Position numbers and translations under genes: made by a program. Of a DNA stretch of 64,000 nucleotides, positions 55,210-64,000 are shown piece after piece (the stretch's first letter is position 1; each line of letters opens with the position of its first letter). Source of the DNA: Azorinus chamasolen (taxonomy: Eukaryota > Mollusca > Bivalvia > Cardiida > Solecurtidae); assembly GCA_963576725.1 (NCBI GenBank), contig OY755237.1:64891423-64955422 (forward strand), in the 5' to 3' direction. The notes beneath the pieces were generated by a model. That model was not told the origin of the DNA, searched no databases, and saw nothing but the letters and a program-made list of their open reading frames with translations.

Positions 55210-56325
55210 ATAAAATGTAAAATGAAAAACTCTACTTGCAACGTGTTTTAAAAATGCCTAACAATTCCATAAAGCATTTGTTTATATGCTGAAATGAAGT
55301 ATATCACAAGAATACCAGTCGAATAAAAAGCGTTCCTGTGTTTGATATCGAAGACCGCTTTATTTGGCAATGCATTAGTATTCATTCTGCTCGCCTTTTA
55401 GTTTCGACGAAGGGCAATAATATTTTGTTGTAGAACAAAAATTATAAGTATCAACGGAAACGATTTATTTTGTATCACAGGGGCATTTTTCGATTTAAGT
55501 TCAAATTGACAATCTTCATAATAATGATTGAACATAACATACCAAGTTAAATATGATATTATTGTTTATATGCGCTCACTGTAGGGACTTCCTCTTTAAT
55601 CGGGCAATATACAATGATAACTAATGGGTATGCTACATGTAATGTACGTATAAAGCCAGGGACAATGTCAAGACCGAACGCATGTCGCAATAAAACCATT
55701 CCAAGTGATACTAACCCTTTACAAAGCGGAAACACCTTTTAACGTTTCGTATCTTATTGAGGTATTGAGATCTTGTTATAAAACAATAAGTAAAAAATAT
55801 CCTTTTTATTTTCAATATTAAACTATTGAAACAGTACATACATGTGGACACACCACGTTCTTAATTCGTTGGTATTCTGTACTATAAGATATTTAGACGT
55901 GTAGGGTAAGGCTTACTAGACATATAACGATAAGGTCGTTATTACAATCAGATGAAACCAATTAGTACATACATTTTTCTTAAGAACATTCAAAGAAAGT
56001 AACTGATTAATGTCCCTCATTATCAGATGCCGACAGTGACAGATCAAATACGAATGTATTTCAGTATAAGAGGATTTCAGAATACTTTGTTACCGTTCCA
56101 GTCGCTGGTATAATGACAGAATCAGTCCATTGTTAATTGTTACTCGCAGACGTTACCAGACACCTTATATTCTGAGTTCAGTCAGACACGTTAATCTCAC
56201 AGAGATGAAGGTATATTGTAAATGTGACAAATTAAGGTTACAATTTCAAATATATGTCCGAGGAATAAAGTGCGGAGACTATGAGTTTGGGAACGATGGA
56301 TGAAATATGTCTTTCTTCTGGAAAT
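55210..56325. other. No gene recognised
   Basis: AT-rich sequence between an A-type MITE and the 45-bp minisatellite. No supportable feature. Confidence 0.45.
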
Positions 56326-56330
56326 GTTGT

Positions 56331-57150
56331 TTATGGTATAACATGCATTCTGTATGACATATGACCACGTAATGTCACTGGTATATGTATTCTATATGAT
56401 ATATGATCACGTAATGCCACTGGTTTAACATGTAGTCTGTATGATATATGATCACGTAATGTCACTGGTTTAACATGTAGTCTGTATGATATATGATCAC
56501 GTAATGTTACTGGTTTAACATGCATTCTGTATGATATATGACCACATAATGTCACTGGTATAACATGCATTCTGTATTATGATCAGGTAATGTCACTGGT
56601 TTAACATGCATTCTGTATGATATATGATCACGTAATGGCACTGGTATAACATGCATTCTGTATGATATATGATCACGTAATGTCACTGGTATAACATGCA
56701 TTCTGTATGATATATGATCACGTAATGTCACTGGTTTAACATGCATCCTGTATGATATATGATCACGTACATGTAATGTCACTGGTATAACATGCATTCC
56801 GTATGATATATGATGACGTAATGTCACTGGTATAACATGTATTCTGTATGATATATGACCACGTAATGTCACTGGTTTAACATGCATTCTGTATGATATA
56901 TGACCACGTAAATGTCACTGGTATATGTATTCTGTATAATATATGACCACGTTATGTCGGTGGTTTAACATGTATTCTGTATGATATATGACCACATAAT
57001 GTCACTAGTATATGTATTCTGTATGATATATGACCACGTAATGTCACTGGTTTAACATGTAGTCTGTATAATACATGTATATGACCACGTAATGTCACTG
57101 GTTTAACATGTATTCTGTATGATATGTGACCACGTAATGTCACTTGTACT
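56331..57150 (-). repeat. 45-bp minisatellite, about 18 copies
   Basis: Unit (plus strand) GTATGATATATGATCACGTA ATGTCACTGGTATAACATGC ATTCT, 45 bp, with variants TGACCACGT, GTTTAAC and TGTAGTC. Because 45 is a multiple of three, minus-strand frames stay open over several copies and read HVKPVTLRDHISYRM-type 15-residue repeats. Small indels (56,580, 56,769, 56,910, 57,070) break the frame, there is no start context or domain, and I treat it as non-coding. Confidence 0.9.
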
Positions 57151-57322
57151 TCATGTAATCATTTTATGGAATCGTGAATCAGTGTATATATCCCAATATG
57201 TTAATTCGATTTTCATCAACTTAACAGCAACCTGACGAGGTGTTTTCCATAAAAATCGTTAACGGTTTGCAAGCACGCTGTGCAACAACTGTTTTAAGAG
57301 ATCACGTTTCATAGTTTCATTA

Positions 57323-57530
57323 TACAGTCAAGTCTCTCTAATACAACCACCCATAAGTAGAATAATCCTATAGCTTTAAAACAAGTGGTATATTCATGCA
57401 GCGCAAATATTATGCAGACAGTTGCTACATGAGTTTCTGCATTACGTTTGCCTTGCATTAAGCAACCGCCTGTTCTTACTGACCCCTGTGTCGATCATTT
57501 ATGTGGTCGAATAAGCGAGAGTTTGCTGAA
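57323..57530 (+). mobile_element. Family B MITE
   Basis: TACAGTCAAGTCTCTCTAAT ACAACCACCC at the left, GTGGTCGAATAAGCGAGAGT at the right. The centre is TATGCAGACAGTTGCTACAT GAGTTTCTGCATTA with CTTGCATTAAGCAACCGCCT. The left end is intact, the right end decayed. Confidence 0.8.
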
Positions 57531-58080
57531 CTATTTATCTGATAACATATACCTCGTGTGTAATGCTCTTTGTGCAAACATAAATGTTTTAGGAAAATAA
57601 TGATCAAAATTTAAATGCATCCATCGACGCACATTAAAGTCATATATTTTTTAACAGAAAATAGATGGAAAACAGAGTAAAACATCGACCAAATGAATTC
57701 AAACCTAATTTGTATGTGGCTTTGCCTGCTTGACTTTACTACTTTTCCATTAGCATTAAGTTGCTATACTCGTTAATCATTTCAATGCTGAACTATCAAA
57801 ATGGAATTAGTCTATCAGTATTCACCGTTTAAATGTAGATTTCATTTAGTATGGAAGGGCATAATTTGTAAGAGGATTCTGGATGGCAAACGGTACTGAC
57901 GCTGAGTAGTGGGCTCTTATTCCAGTGATTCCAGATTGCTTGGGCTCATAAAGATGTTCAGGATTATTATTCAGTCGGCTGTATTTCTACTTTAACGTAT
58001 ACTACATGCCCGTGTGCTTCTCATATCATATCAAACTGCCAATAAGTCGATGATATAACATTTAATGCACGCAAACCGAG
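57531..58080. other. No gene recognised
   Basis: No repeat or coding signal was recognised. Confidence 0.45.
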
Positions 58081-58089
58081 TATATAAGA

Positions 58090-58345
58090 CATTTGTAAAC
58101 AGTTTAGACTCTGGGTCCCTGCTTATAAAACGTCTAGTTGAGTCTGAGTACGTTCTAAAGCTTTTAATTGGTCAGATTTGAGCCTCTGGCTCAAACCTGA
58201 CCAATCAAAAGCTTGAGAACTCAAATCTGACCAATCAAAAGCTTGAGAACGAAACTCAGACTCAACTAAAAGCTTTATAAGCATGGACCCAGATGAAAGG
58301 GCTCTTGAGTGAGTCCTTTGATCAGGGTCTGCAATGTTTGTCATA
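58090..58345 (+). mobile_element. TTAA-type hairpin element with family G palindrome inside
   Basis: GTAAACAGTTTAGACTCTGG at the left and GATCAGGGTCTGCAATGTTT G at the right are outer arms of an A/D-like hairpin. The family G palindrome occupies 58,110-58,292 between them. Confidence 0.55.
58110..58292 (-). mobile_element. Family G palindrome with CCAAT- and TATA-like boxes, copy 2
   Basis: CTGGGTCCCTGCTTATAAAA and GCTTTATAAGCATGGACCCAG form the ends. One arm has a single ATTGGTCAGATTTGAG and the other has two direct copies of CTGACCAATCAAAAGCTTGA GAAC. The doubled arm is on the opposite side from copy 1 at 43.8 kb, so the two copies are inverted relative to each other. Confidence 0.75.
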
Positions 58346-58569
58346 CAAATCATTTCCGGTGTTAATAAACTTAGATACAACTTTTGATTTAATTAATATT
58401 CGGAAAAGGAGGAACCATTTTTAATTATTCAGCAGATCAAGGGTTAAATCATACATGTCATAATTTTATTTATATATTTTCCTATTGAAGGGCCTGATAT
58501 TATAGGATAACCAATAGCATGACGTTGTGTGTAAGTATTTGAAAATTATCGCGTTTTCACTTTTTTGAA

Positions 58570-58777
58570 TACAGTAAAACCCCTCTAATCCGTATTTCTA
58601 GTAGAGACATATTTAGATACTTTTGTGCAGGTGGCTGCTTACTGCAGGGTGGAAGTCATACAGAAAGCTCATAGAGGAGCTTTCTGCATGACGTTCACCC
58701 TGCACAAAACTGCCACATATCTCCAAGGTCGATATTTATACTAAATTAAACGTCTGGTTTAGAGGAGTTGTATTGTA
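58570..58777 (+). mobile_element. Family B MITE, complete
   Basis: TACAGTAAAACCCCTCTAAT and the inverse of TTTAGAGGAGTTGTATTGTA. The arms are GCAGGTGGCTGCTTACTGCA and TGCACAAAACTGCCAC, with the centre AAGCTCATAGAGGAGCTT. Confidence 0.9.
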
Positions 58778-59017
58778 CAGAAAACAAATGTCAAAATATA
58801 AAGTGTTTGTTGGTCTAAATTTTGACAGGCTTCTTGTGTTTTTATGATGAATAAAATCTCATTGTAGTTTTATTATTTTTTTTCCATTTTAAACTATTTC
58901 ACAGATAATTATATTACAAGGAGCGCTCGGAAAATGTTATCCGCCTTGCTGACGCGTTGATGCAGATATTGATTTTAATTAAACTCTGTGAATACCTTCA
59001 AAAAGTAGTCTCCTTTA

Positions 59018-59264
59018 TTTAAACCTTTGCTTAATATAAACGCGTTTTACGCGTTTGCAAACAACGTAGACACAGATCAGACGTCACATATATGATTCGT
59101 CTGATCAGGGTCTGCTCTGTTTGTTTATGGTATAATTTAGATATGTTTCTATAGTTTCTGCTTGAGCTAAATGACACGTGTTCATATGCCATTATAAAAT
59201 GAAACTACTAAATATTCATGAAGTCATTATTCCTTGCATGAATATGAAACAGGTAAAGGGTTAG
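59018..59264 (+). mobile_element. Family A MITE, complete
   Basis: TTAAACCTTTGCTTAATATA at the left and CAGGTAAAGGGTTAG at the right. The hairpin is CAAACAACGTAGACACAGAT CAGACG, a changed loop (TCACATATATGAT), then TCGTCTGATCAGGGTCTGCT CTGTTTG. Length 247 bp. Confidence 0.85.
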
Positions 59265-59449
59265 AATATAGTTTCCCAGCCGTTTGATCCAGTTTTCAAA
59301 GCACTTATCATAATCATACCTTGAAGAGGTATACCATGCATGCACTGGTAGCTGGTTTACCTTAGGGCACTTTGGAACTTGAACCTTTTTACTTAATAAG
59401 AGTAGTTGCTTTTTAAGGAAGCCAGTAACAGGGGGTCAATACCACTTGC

Positions 59450-59697
59450 TTAACCCTTTACGCCATAAATACGCCATTCTGCACATTTGCAGACAGAGTA
59501 GACTCCGATCAGACGGATCCAGTTGGAGCCGTCTGATCAGGGCCTGCTCTGTCTGCTTATCATATACATGTATTATAAATATGACTACAGTTTCTGCCAC
59601 AACCAAAAAAAGCACGTGTTCATGTGCTATTATAAACATTAATCTAATCCATGATGTCATTATTTCTTACATGTTTATTCATGGAGTAAAGGGTTAA
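59450..59697 (+). mobile_element. Family A MITE, complete
   Basis: TTAACCCTTTACGCCATAAA at the left and CATGGAGTAAAGGGTTAA at the right: exact TTAACCCTTTAC inverted ends. The hairpin is GACAGAGTAGACTCCGATCA GACGGATCC, its inverse, then the long arm with CATGATGTCATTATTTCTTA. Best-preserved A copy (248 bp). Confidence 0.92.
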
Positions 59698-60169
59698 AGG
59701 TTTAGGGGAAAGAAAACAAGAACGGATTGCCGAATGAGGTAAATGGGGTACGTAGAAATGAACTTGAACCTTTTCTTCTTTAAAAACAATTCCACGCCTT
59801 GTGAGCAGGTGCATTATTACGTGAAGAATTCTAATGTACTTCTAGTATGCTGAGGCGCATTTTGTATTTTTGTTTTAATTTAAGTACAAGTGTGTAAGGT
59901 GTAGCAGTCAAATATCTGCCCATAGGAACAGGAACTGGAAGGCTATGCCACTTGCTTGTAAGGAAAATCACGTAGAGAAATTACGTGGCAGTCAGGCAAT
60001 ATTTGGCTGACTCATGTTCTCTGTGGCCCAAACACGGTTTCTCTTGGTCTCAAATGATGCACTCAAGTCTCATTGCCATTTATTACATTTCCAAACCAAT
60101 TCCAATCATACAAAGCATAAATTCTAAGAAGTTGCTTTGTCAGTTTTACGCGGGTCTGCTTTTGGGTTT

Positions 60170-60330
60170 TTGCCAATAAATTGGATATCCGTGTGACACT
60201 GAATTTTTCTATCTTTTAAGAACTTAATAAGAAGTTCATCAATTTCTGCTAACGAAATGTTGCATAACTGAACTTCTTCTCGAGCCTTCAGATATTTCTG
60301 ATTATTTCAATGTTGTGTAGAAACAAACCT
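60170..60330 (-). other. Unrecognised possible coding remnant
   Basis: The minus strand gives a stop-free reading of about 45 residues, including EEVQLCNISLAEIDELLIKF LKDRK, whose composition looks protein-like. It lacks a start, continues into stops on both sides, and I cannot assign it to a family. A decayed exon or transposase remnant are both possible. Confidence 0.25.
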
Positions 60331-60571
60331 AGAGCGACCGGACGCCGCAACATGTTTTAGCAGCTCTCGATCAGTACGAAAAATAACAACCCACCAATGA
60401 GCACTCCCTACTATCAGTAATCTCAGCCTATTCACCCTTGTTACCTTGTATATCATAAACCACCTAAGAAATTACTATAAGACCGATGATGACCCTAATT
60501 TCAGTTGCCTTTTCGGCCCTTTGGTATGTGAATGTTAGTGTAATTGCAAGGGGATAGAGTGGTGCATATGC

Positions 60572-60732
60572 ATTAACCCCCTCTAAACCAGAACTCTAGT
60601 ATATGAGAATTGGATACTTTTAAACAGGTGACTGATTAATGCAGGATGAAAGTCTTTCACTTTCACCTTGCATTAAGGTGCCACCTGTCTTAAACGCCGA
60701 TATTGATACTAAACCGAAAGGTTTTACTGTAA
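60572..60732 (+). mobile_element. Family B MITE, palindrome reduced
   Basis: CCCCCTCTAAACCAGAACTC at the left and AACCGAAAGGTTTTACTGTA at the right. The arms are CAGGTGACTGATTAATGCAG and CTTGCATTAAGGTGCCACCTG. The central AAGCTCC part is missing, leaving GATGAAAGTCTTTCACTTTC ACC. Confidence 0.8.
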
Positions 60733-60749
60733 TTCGATAGCAAAGTCTC

Positions 60750-60835
60750 TGTAGATGGTATTAATACAGGGGAAAAGTAATGCAGGAAGCGCCCATACTT
60801 TTGTCCTATATTAAGCTACCAACATATTTCCAGAT
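60750..60835 (+). mobile_element. Family B fragment
   Basis: GGTATTAATACAGGGGAAAA GTAATGCAGGAAGCGCCC and ACTTTTGTCCTATATTAAGC TACCAAC. Confidence 0.55.
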
Positions 60836-60944
60836 TCGTTAATTCATATTCAGAGGTGAATTCCCATTTCATCCCGATTTCCCAATACTCGAATTGCCTC
60901 CTACATTTAAGGAATTTAAATGTGTCCAGGAACTATATGGATTT

Positions 60945-61195
60945 TTAACCCTTCTCTTGCTGTTCACGCCAATATACCTACCTGTAAATAGTGGAGACCC
61001 AGATGAGACAGCTCGCGCAGGAGCTGTCTCATCAGGGTCTGCACTATTTACAAGATGATTGTGCAACCAGTGCACTCCACAACTGTGATTGCACAGATAA
61101 ATAATTGCAGACAGTGAAGATAAATGTAATTATACAACAGGGCACGGGTAAAGAAGGAGAACTGTTTTTTTTTAATGCAGCAAGAGAAGGGTTAA
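60945..61195 (-). mobile_element. Family C MITE (piggyBac-like), copy 4
   Basis: TTAACCCTTCTCTTGCTGTT at the left and ATGCAGCAAGAGAAGGGTTAA at the right. The hairpin is GATGAGACAGCTCGCGCAGG AGCTGTCTCATC. Full length at 251 bp. Confidence 0.92.
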
Positions 61196-61547
61196 GACGT
61201 GCGTAGCAAACCTAGAATCGTCCCTGAATGGCAAAGACAATAAACATTGTAAAAGGTTAACCCCTACTCTGCTGAATAATTACAAATGGTTGCTCCCTTT
61301 TTGAATATTGATAAAATACAAAATCAGAATTGTATCAAGCTTTATCAAAGAACTTCCTGTTTGCAAAGGTGTTATATATTCGGTGCCTACACATTAAGGG
61401 TTAATGACTGATATGTGGTCTCTTTGTTTATTCTCACTGGAGTGAACACCGTTTGATTCAGTTATCTCAGAAACACATCCAAGTATAAAAACCTCCGCGG
61501 CACCATTTCAGTTATCGTTGGTAAGCCTCACATGTATATTTGGAAAT

Positions 61548-61976
61548 ACAGTATACTATCGCTAATATGACCACTTAAATGTTGGTATTGTGATATTATG
61601 TCGACTTAACAGTATTTTAGTCACATCGCGAAGTCCAGCTAGTAACAGATCGAGGAATACCCCAATTGTTTTCTGGGCAATGAGCAAATTTCACTGTTCC
61701 GTGCACAAAGAGCACTTGGGTAGAACCGTAGACATACTACAAGTCATCTGAAAGGCTGGAAATGTCCTGAACGGGACTCGAACCACAGTGATGAGAGACT
61801 GTGTGATTGTAAGTCGGAAACCATAACCACTCGACCACGGAGATCACATTGCAACAGCAGTATAATTCTTGATTTTTAAAACGGGTGATAGTTCAATGTA
61901 TGACAAATGTTATGCAGAGAGATTCTGTAGGAGCTTTCTGTATTGCTGTTTCCCTATCTGCTTTTTATCATATCTA
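61548..61976 (+). mobile_element. Family B MITE split by a SINE, then cut by a family C MITE
   Basis: The left end ACAGTATACTATCGCTAATA TGACCACTT is at 61,548. The B sequence resumes at about 61,858 with GTATAATTCTTGATTTTTAA AACGGGTG and the palindrome GAGAGATTCTGTAGGAGCTT TCTG. It stops at the TTAA of family C copy 5 without its right end. Confidence 0.75.
61575..61855 (-). mobile_element. tRNA-derived SINE, second family
   Basis: The minus-strand head (61,850-61,760) has box A CCGTGGTCGAGTGGTTATGG and box B GGTTCGAGTCCCG, with a long variable-arm-like CAGTCTCTCATCA. This suggests a serine- or leucine-type tRNA ancestor. The body follows to AAAATACTGTTAAGTCGACA TAATA at the 3' side. It interrupts a family B element. 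Confidence 0.75.
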
Positions 61977-62226
61977 TTAACCCTTCTCTTGCTGAATTTT
62001 AAAACACATTTCTCCTTCTTTACCCATGCCCTGTTGTGTAATTACATATATCTTCACTGTGTACAAGTATTTCGCTGTGCAATCACTGCTGTGGGGTGCA
62101 CTGGTTGCACAATCAACTTGTAAATAGTGCAGACCCTGATGAGACAGCTCCTACAGGAGCTGTCTCATCTGGGTCTTCACTGTTTACAGGTAGGTATATT
62201 GACGTGAAAAGCAAGCGAAGGGTTAA
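61977..62226 (+). mobile_element. Family C MITE (piggyBac-like), copy 5
   Basis: TTAACCCTTCTCTTGCTGAA at the left and AAAGCAAGCGAAGGGTTAA at the right. The hairpin is GATGAGACAGCTCCTACAGG AGCTGTCTCATC. Length 250 bp and very close in sequence to copies 3 and 4, so this family is probably the youngest here. Confidence 0.92.
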
Positions 62227-62324
62227 AAGTATGTCTGCTCAGAATTGCACCTGGTGCAAGTTTGACTTGTTCCAATACGATCAAGCTTTTGAGAGTACTA
62301 ATCGAGTGTCATGACACAAGCTTT

Positions 62325-62545
62325 TAGGAAACTACAATAACACTCGTCTAAACCGGAGAAACCGGAATTCAAATAGGAAAGACTTTACACAGTTTAGGCA
62401 GGTGACTACTTAAGTCAGGGTGAAAGACATGCAGCAAGCTCATTTAGGAGCTTTCTGCTTGACTTACGCCCTGCATTAAGCTGCCACCAGCCTCCAAGAC
62501 AGATATATATACTAAGTTAAAAGCCCGGTTTAGACGGGATTTAAT
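62325..62545 (+). mobile_element. Family B MITE
   Basis: TACAATAACACTCGTCTAAA CCGG at the left and the inverse of CCGGTTTAGACGGGATTTAA at the right. The arms are GGCAGGTGACTACTTAAGTC and CTGCATTAAGCTGCCACC, with the centre CAAGCTCATTTAGGAGCTTT. Confidence 0.85.
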
Positions 62546-62559
62546 GTGTATTGTCCAAG

Positions 62560-62605
62560 TGTCAAACATCTGGATTACTCGGCGTTTCATCTGGATCCAG
62601 GGTGA
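62560..62605 (+). mobile_element. Family D fragment
   Basis: GTCAAACATCTGGATTACTC GGCGTTTCATCTGGATCCAG: the remains of a D palindrome. Confidence 0.5.
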
Positions 62606-62647
62606 TTGCAAATGCGATAGTGGTTAGCGGGGTAAAAGTTATTAGTG

Positions 62648-62890
62648 TAGCAGAGGTCCAGATAAGAAACGGAAATTTAAACATTTTCAAGAATAACTTT
62701 TTCCACCAAAGCCTATACTGTGACCACTCTTTAGAATCGTCTTGAAGAGACTATTCTAAAGGGTGGTCACAGTATAGGCTTTGGTCTCAAAGAGACGATT
62801 CTAAAGAGTGCATGGTCACAGTATATGCTTCGGTGGAGAAATGGCGATTTTAATATATAGGTATATGCACTTTTATCTGTAGCTCTAGTG
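62648..62890 (+). mobile_element. Family F palindrome, copy 2, with an extra arm
   Basis: TCCACCAAAGCCTATACTGT GACCACTCTTTAGAATCGTC, then AGACTATTCTAAAGGGTGGT CACAGTATAGGCTTTGG, then a second inverse arm AGACGATTCTAAAGAGTGCA TGGTCACAGTATATGCTTCG GTGGAGAAA. The flanks match copy 1 at 51.1 kb. It has three arms where copy 1 has two. Confidence 0.8.
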
Positions 62891-63705
62891 TAGTATGTCA
62901 GTAGCGTGCGCTACCAGCGAGTTGTAGGCGTGGAAATTGGAGACCTGAGTAAAATAATAGATTGGGAAGGTGAAGTATTGGAAAGTACCAGAGCCCCGCT
63001 AGCATCTCTAAGAGATTTAGCTGGTGCTCTTGACAAATGGGGCTCGGATTAAGTCAGTGAAGTAATGATAGATGTATATCCGTTAAGGATCGCTAATTGA
63101 AAGAGGCAAAGAAATCAATGGCCATTCATGTTGACCTTTGATCAGGAAAATAGCAAACACATCGAAATTTATCACCTGACACTGCTTGTATCCAAGTTAA
63201 TAAACGAGCTCGTGTTTTTACACGACATTTGTGTAATATAACACTAAAATGACGTAAGCAAATCAGTCTGATTGATTACTGCCATTGAAATAATAGAAAA
63301 AAACCGTGCATTTTGCTTGCTATTTTTTGTGTTATGTTTTAAAAAGCACTTTATACGCGTTCATGTACTCGCTAAGCCTTGTATCATATCTATTTCAGTG
63401 AACTTGGTTTGGTAAAAATCAATAGTAAATGAACTCTAATGAAATATCCTCTGTATATATAAACAAGGATATAACAGCAGGGATCATACCATTATAGCAA
63501 TATCGTAAACACAACACAACCGCTGCATCAGAGACTGATTAGGATATATACTGTTTTGTATGTGTGTATCATTTGACAGTGTTGGTAGTGCTTAATTCAA
63601 CATATTTCCAGCACTGCTCGAGAACCACACTGTCAATCCTATAGCGTGGTCAATAATTCCCGGATGTCTGTGTAATTCCGTCATTGTCGTGGTCATTTAT
63701 GTTTG
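62891..63705. other. No gene recognised
   Basis: One short imperfect stem (TTGACAGTGTTGGTAGTGCT with CACTGCTCGAGAACCACACT GTCAA, 63,574-63,637). No gene. Confidence 0.45.
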
Positions 63706-63707
63706 AT

Positions 63708-63810
63708 ATACAGTAAAGGCTCGCTAATGCAACCACCCAAAAGACGTCTAATGTTGGATTTTAAAAACAGGTGGCAGATTAGTGCAGGACAAAAGTGATA
63801 CATACATTTT
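63708..63810 (+). mobile_element. Family B MITE, left part only
   Basis: TACAGTAAAGGCTCGCTAAT GCAACCACCC, then AAAACAGGTGGCAGATTAGT GCAGGACAAAAGTGATACAT. The palindrome and right end are missing. Confidence 0.7.
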
Positions 63811-64000
63811 GTGATATATTCAATTTATTATATACCTGTTAAAAGTGTTTTAATAAAAGAACACAAAAGAACGCCAATATTCTAATTCCTTTTATTCAAA
63901 TACATTGCGTTTATAAAAATAGACGCGTCTCCTGTGCCTCACGGAAATTTACGGCTATTGCTGAGCGAAAGTAGTTCCACTTTTCGACATGAAAATAAGG

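Overview
This is a gene-poor, AT-rich stretch of animal nuclear DNA. There are no prokaryote-type operons. The longest open frames are retroelement remnants or low-complexity sequence, and I could not support one intact host gene. The repeat content suggests a marine or freshwater mollusc, most likely a heterodont bivalve: Penelope-like retroelements, tRNA-derived SINEs with a CAAACAAACAAA-type tail, mariner fragments, and many palindromic MITEs. That taxonomic call is inference from repeat style, not proof.

Layout. From 1 to 27 kb lies old retroelement debris. It includes a nearly full-length but broken Penelope-like element on the minus strand (about 3.29-6.43 kb), with further 3' fragments of the same family at 2.3, 16.2, 18.8, 23.0 and 26.5 kb. 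It also holds a dead mariner transposase (15.5-16.2 kb), a LINE reverse-transcriptase tail (25.7-26.15 kb), a tRNA-derived SINE (18.3-18.6 kb) and scattered MITEs. From 29,607 to 39,464 lies the centrepiece, a 9.86-kb foldback-type element. Its two long inverted arms (about 3.8 and 2.9 kb) are higher-order tandem arrays with a 150-bp period. They enclose a 3.1-kb mosaic core of alternating GC-rich and AT-rich modules. The element has matching inverted ends and a target-site duplication (TGTTAGAA, or 6 or 10 bp depending on where the end is drawn). No transposase is visible in it. From 39.6 to 63.8 kb lies a dense field of MITEs, plus a long (CA)n tract (45 kb), two minisatellites (53 and 56-57 kb) and a second SINE.

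The MITEs fall into recurrent families, named here for convenience. A, C, D, E and J begin at TTAA followed by pyrimidine-rich ends, mostly CCC (piggyBac-like). B starts CAGTA(A/G)AACC and is flanked by TA (Tc1/mariner-like). F, G and K are unclassified. Nearly all have a near-perfect central palindrome. Several are nested in one another: C in B, B in A, A in B, a SINE in B, and a long simple-repeat element in A. The nestings provide internal empty sites and show that the families were active over overlapping periods. Many short open frames here, such as those reading CKQSRP..SDGS..VCSVC or MHWLHNQLVNSADPDETAP, are translations of these MITEs and are not listed as genes.
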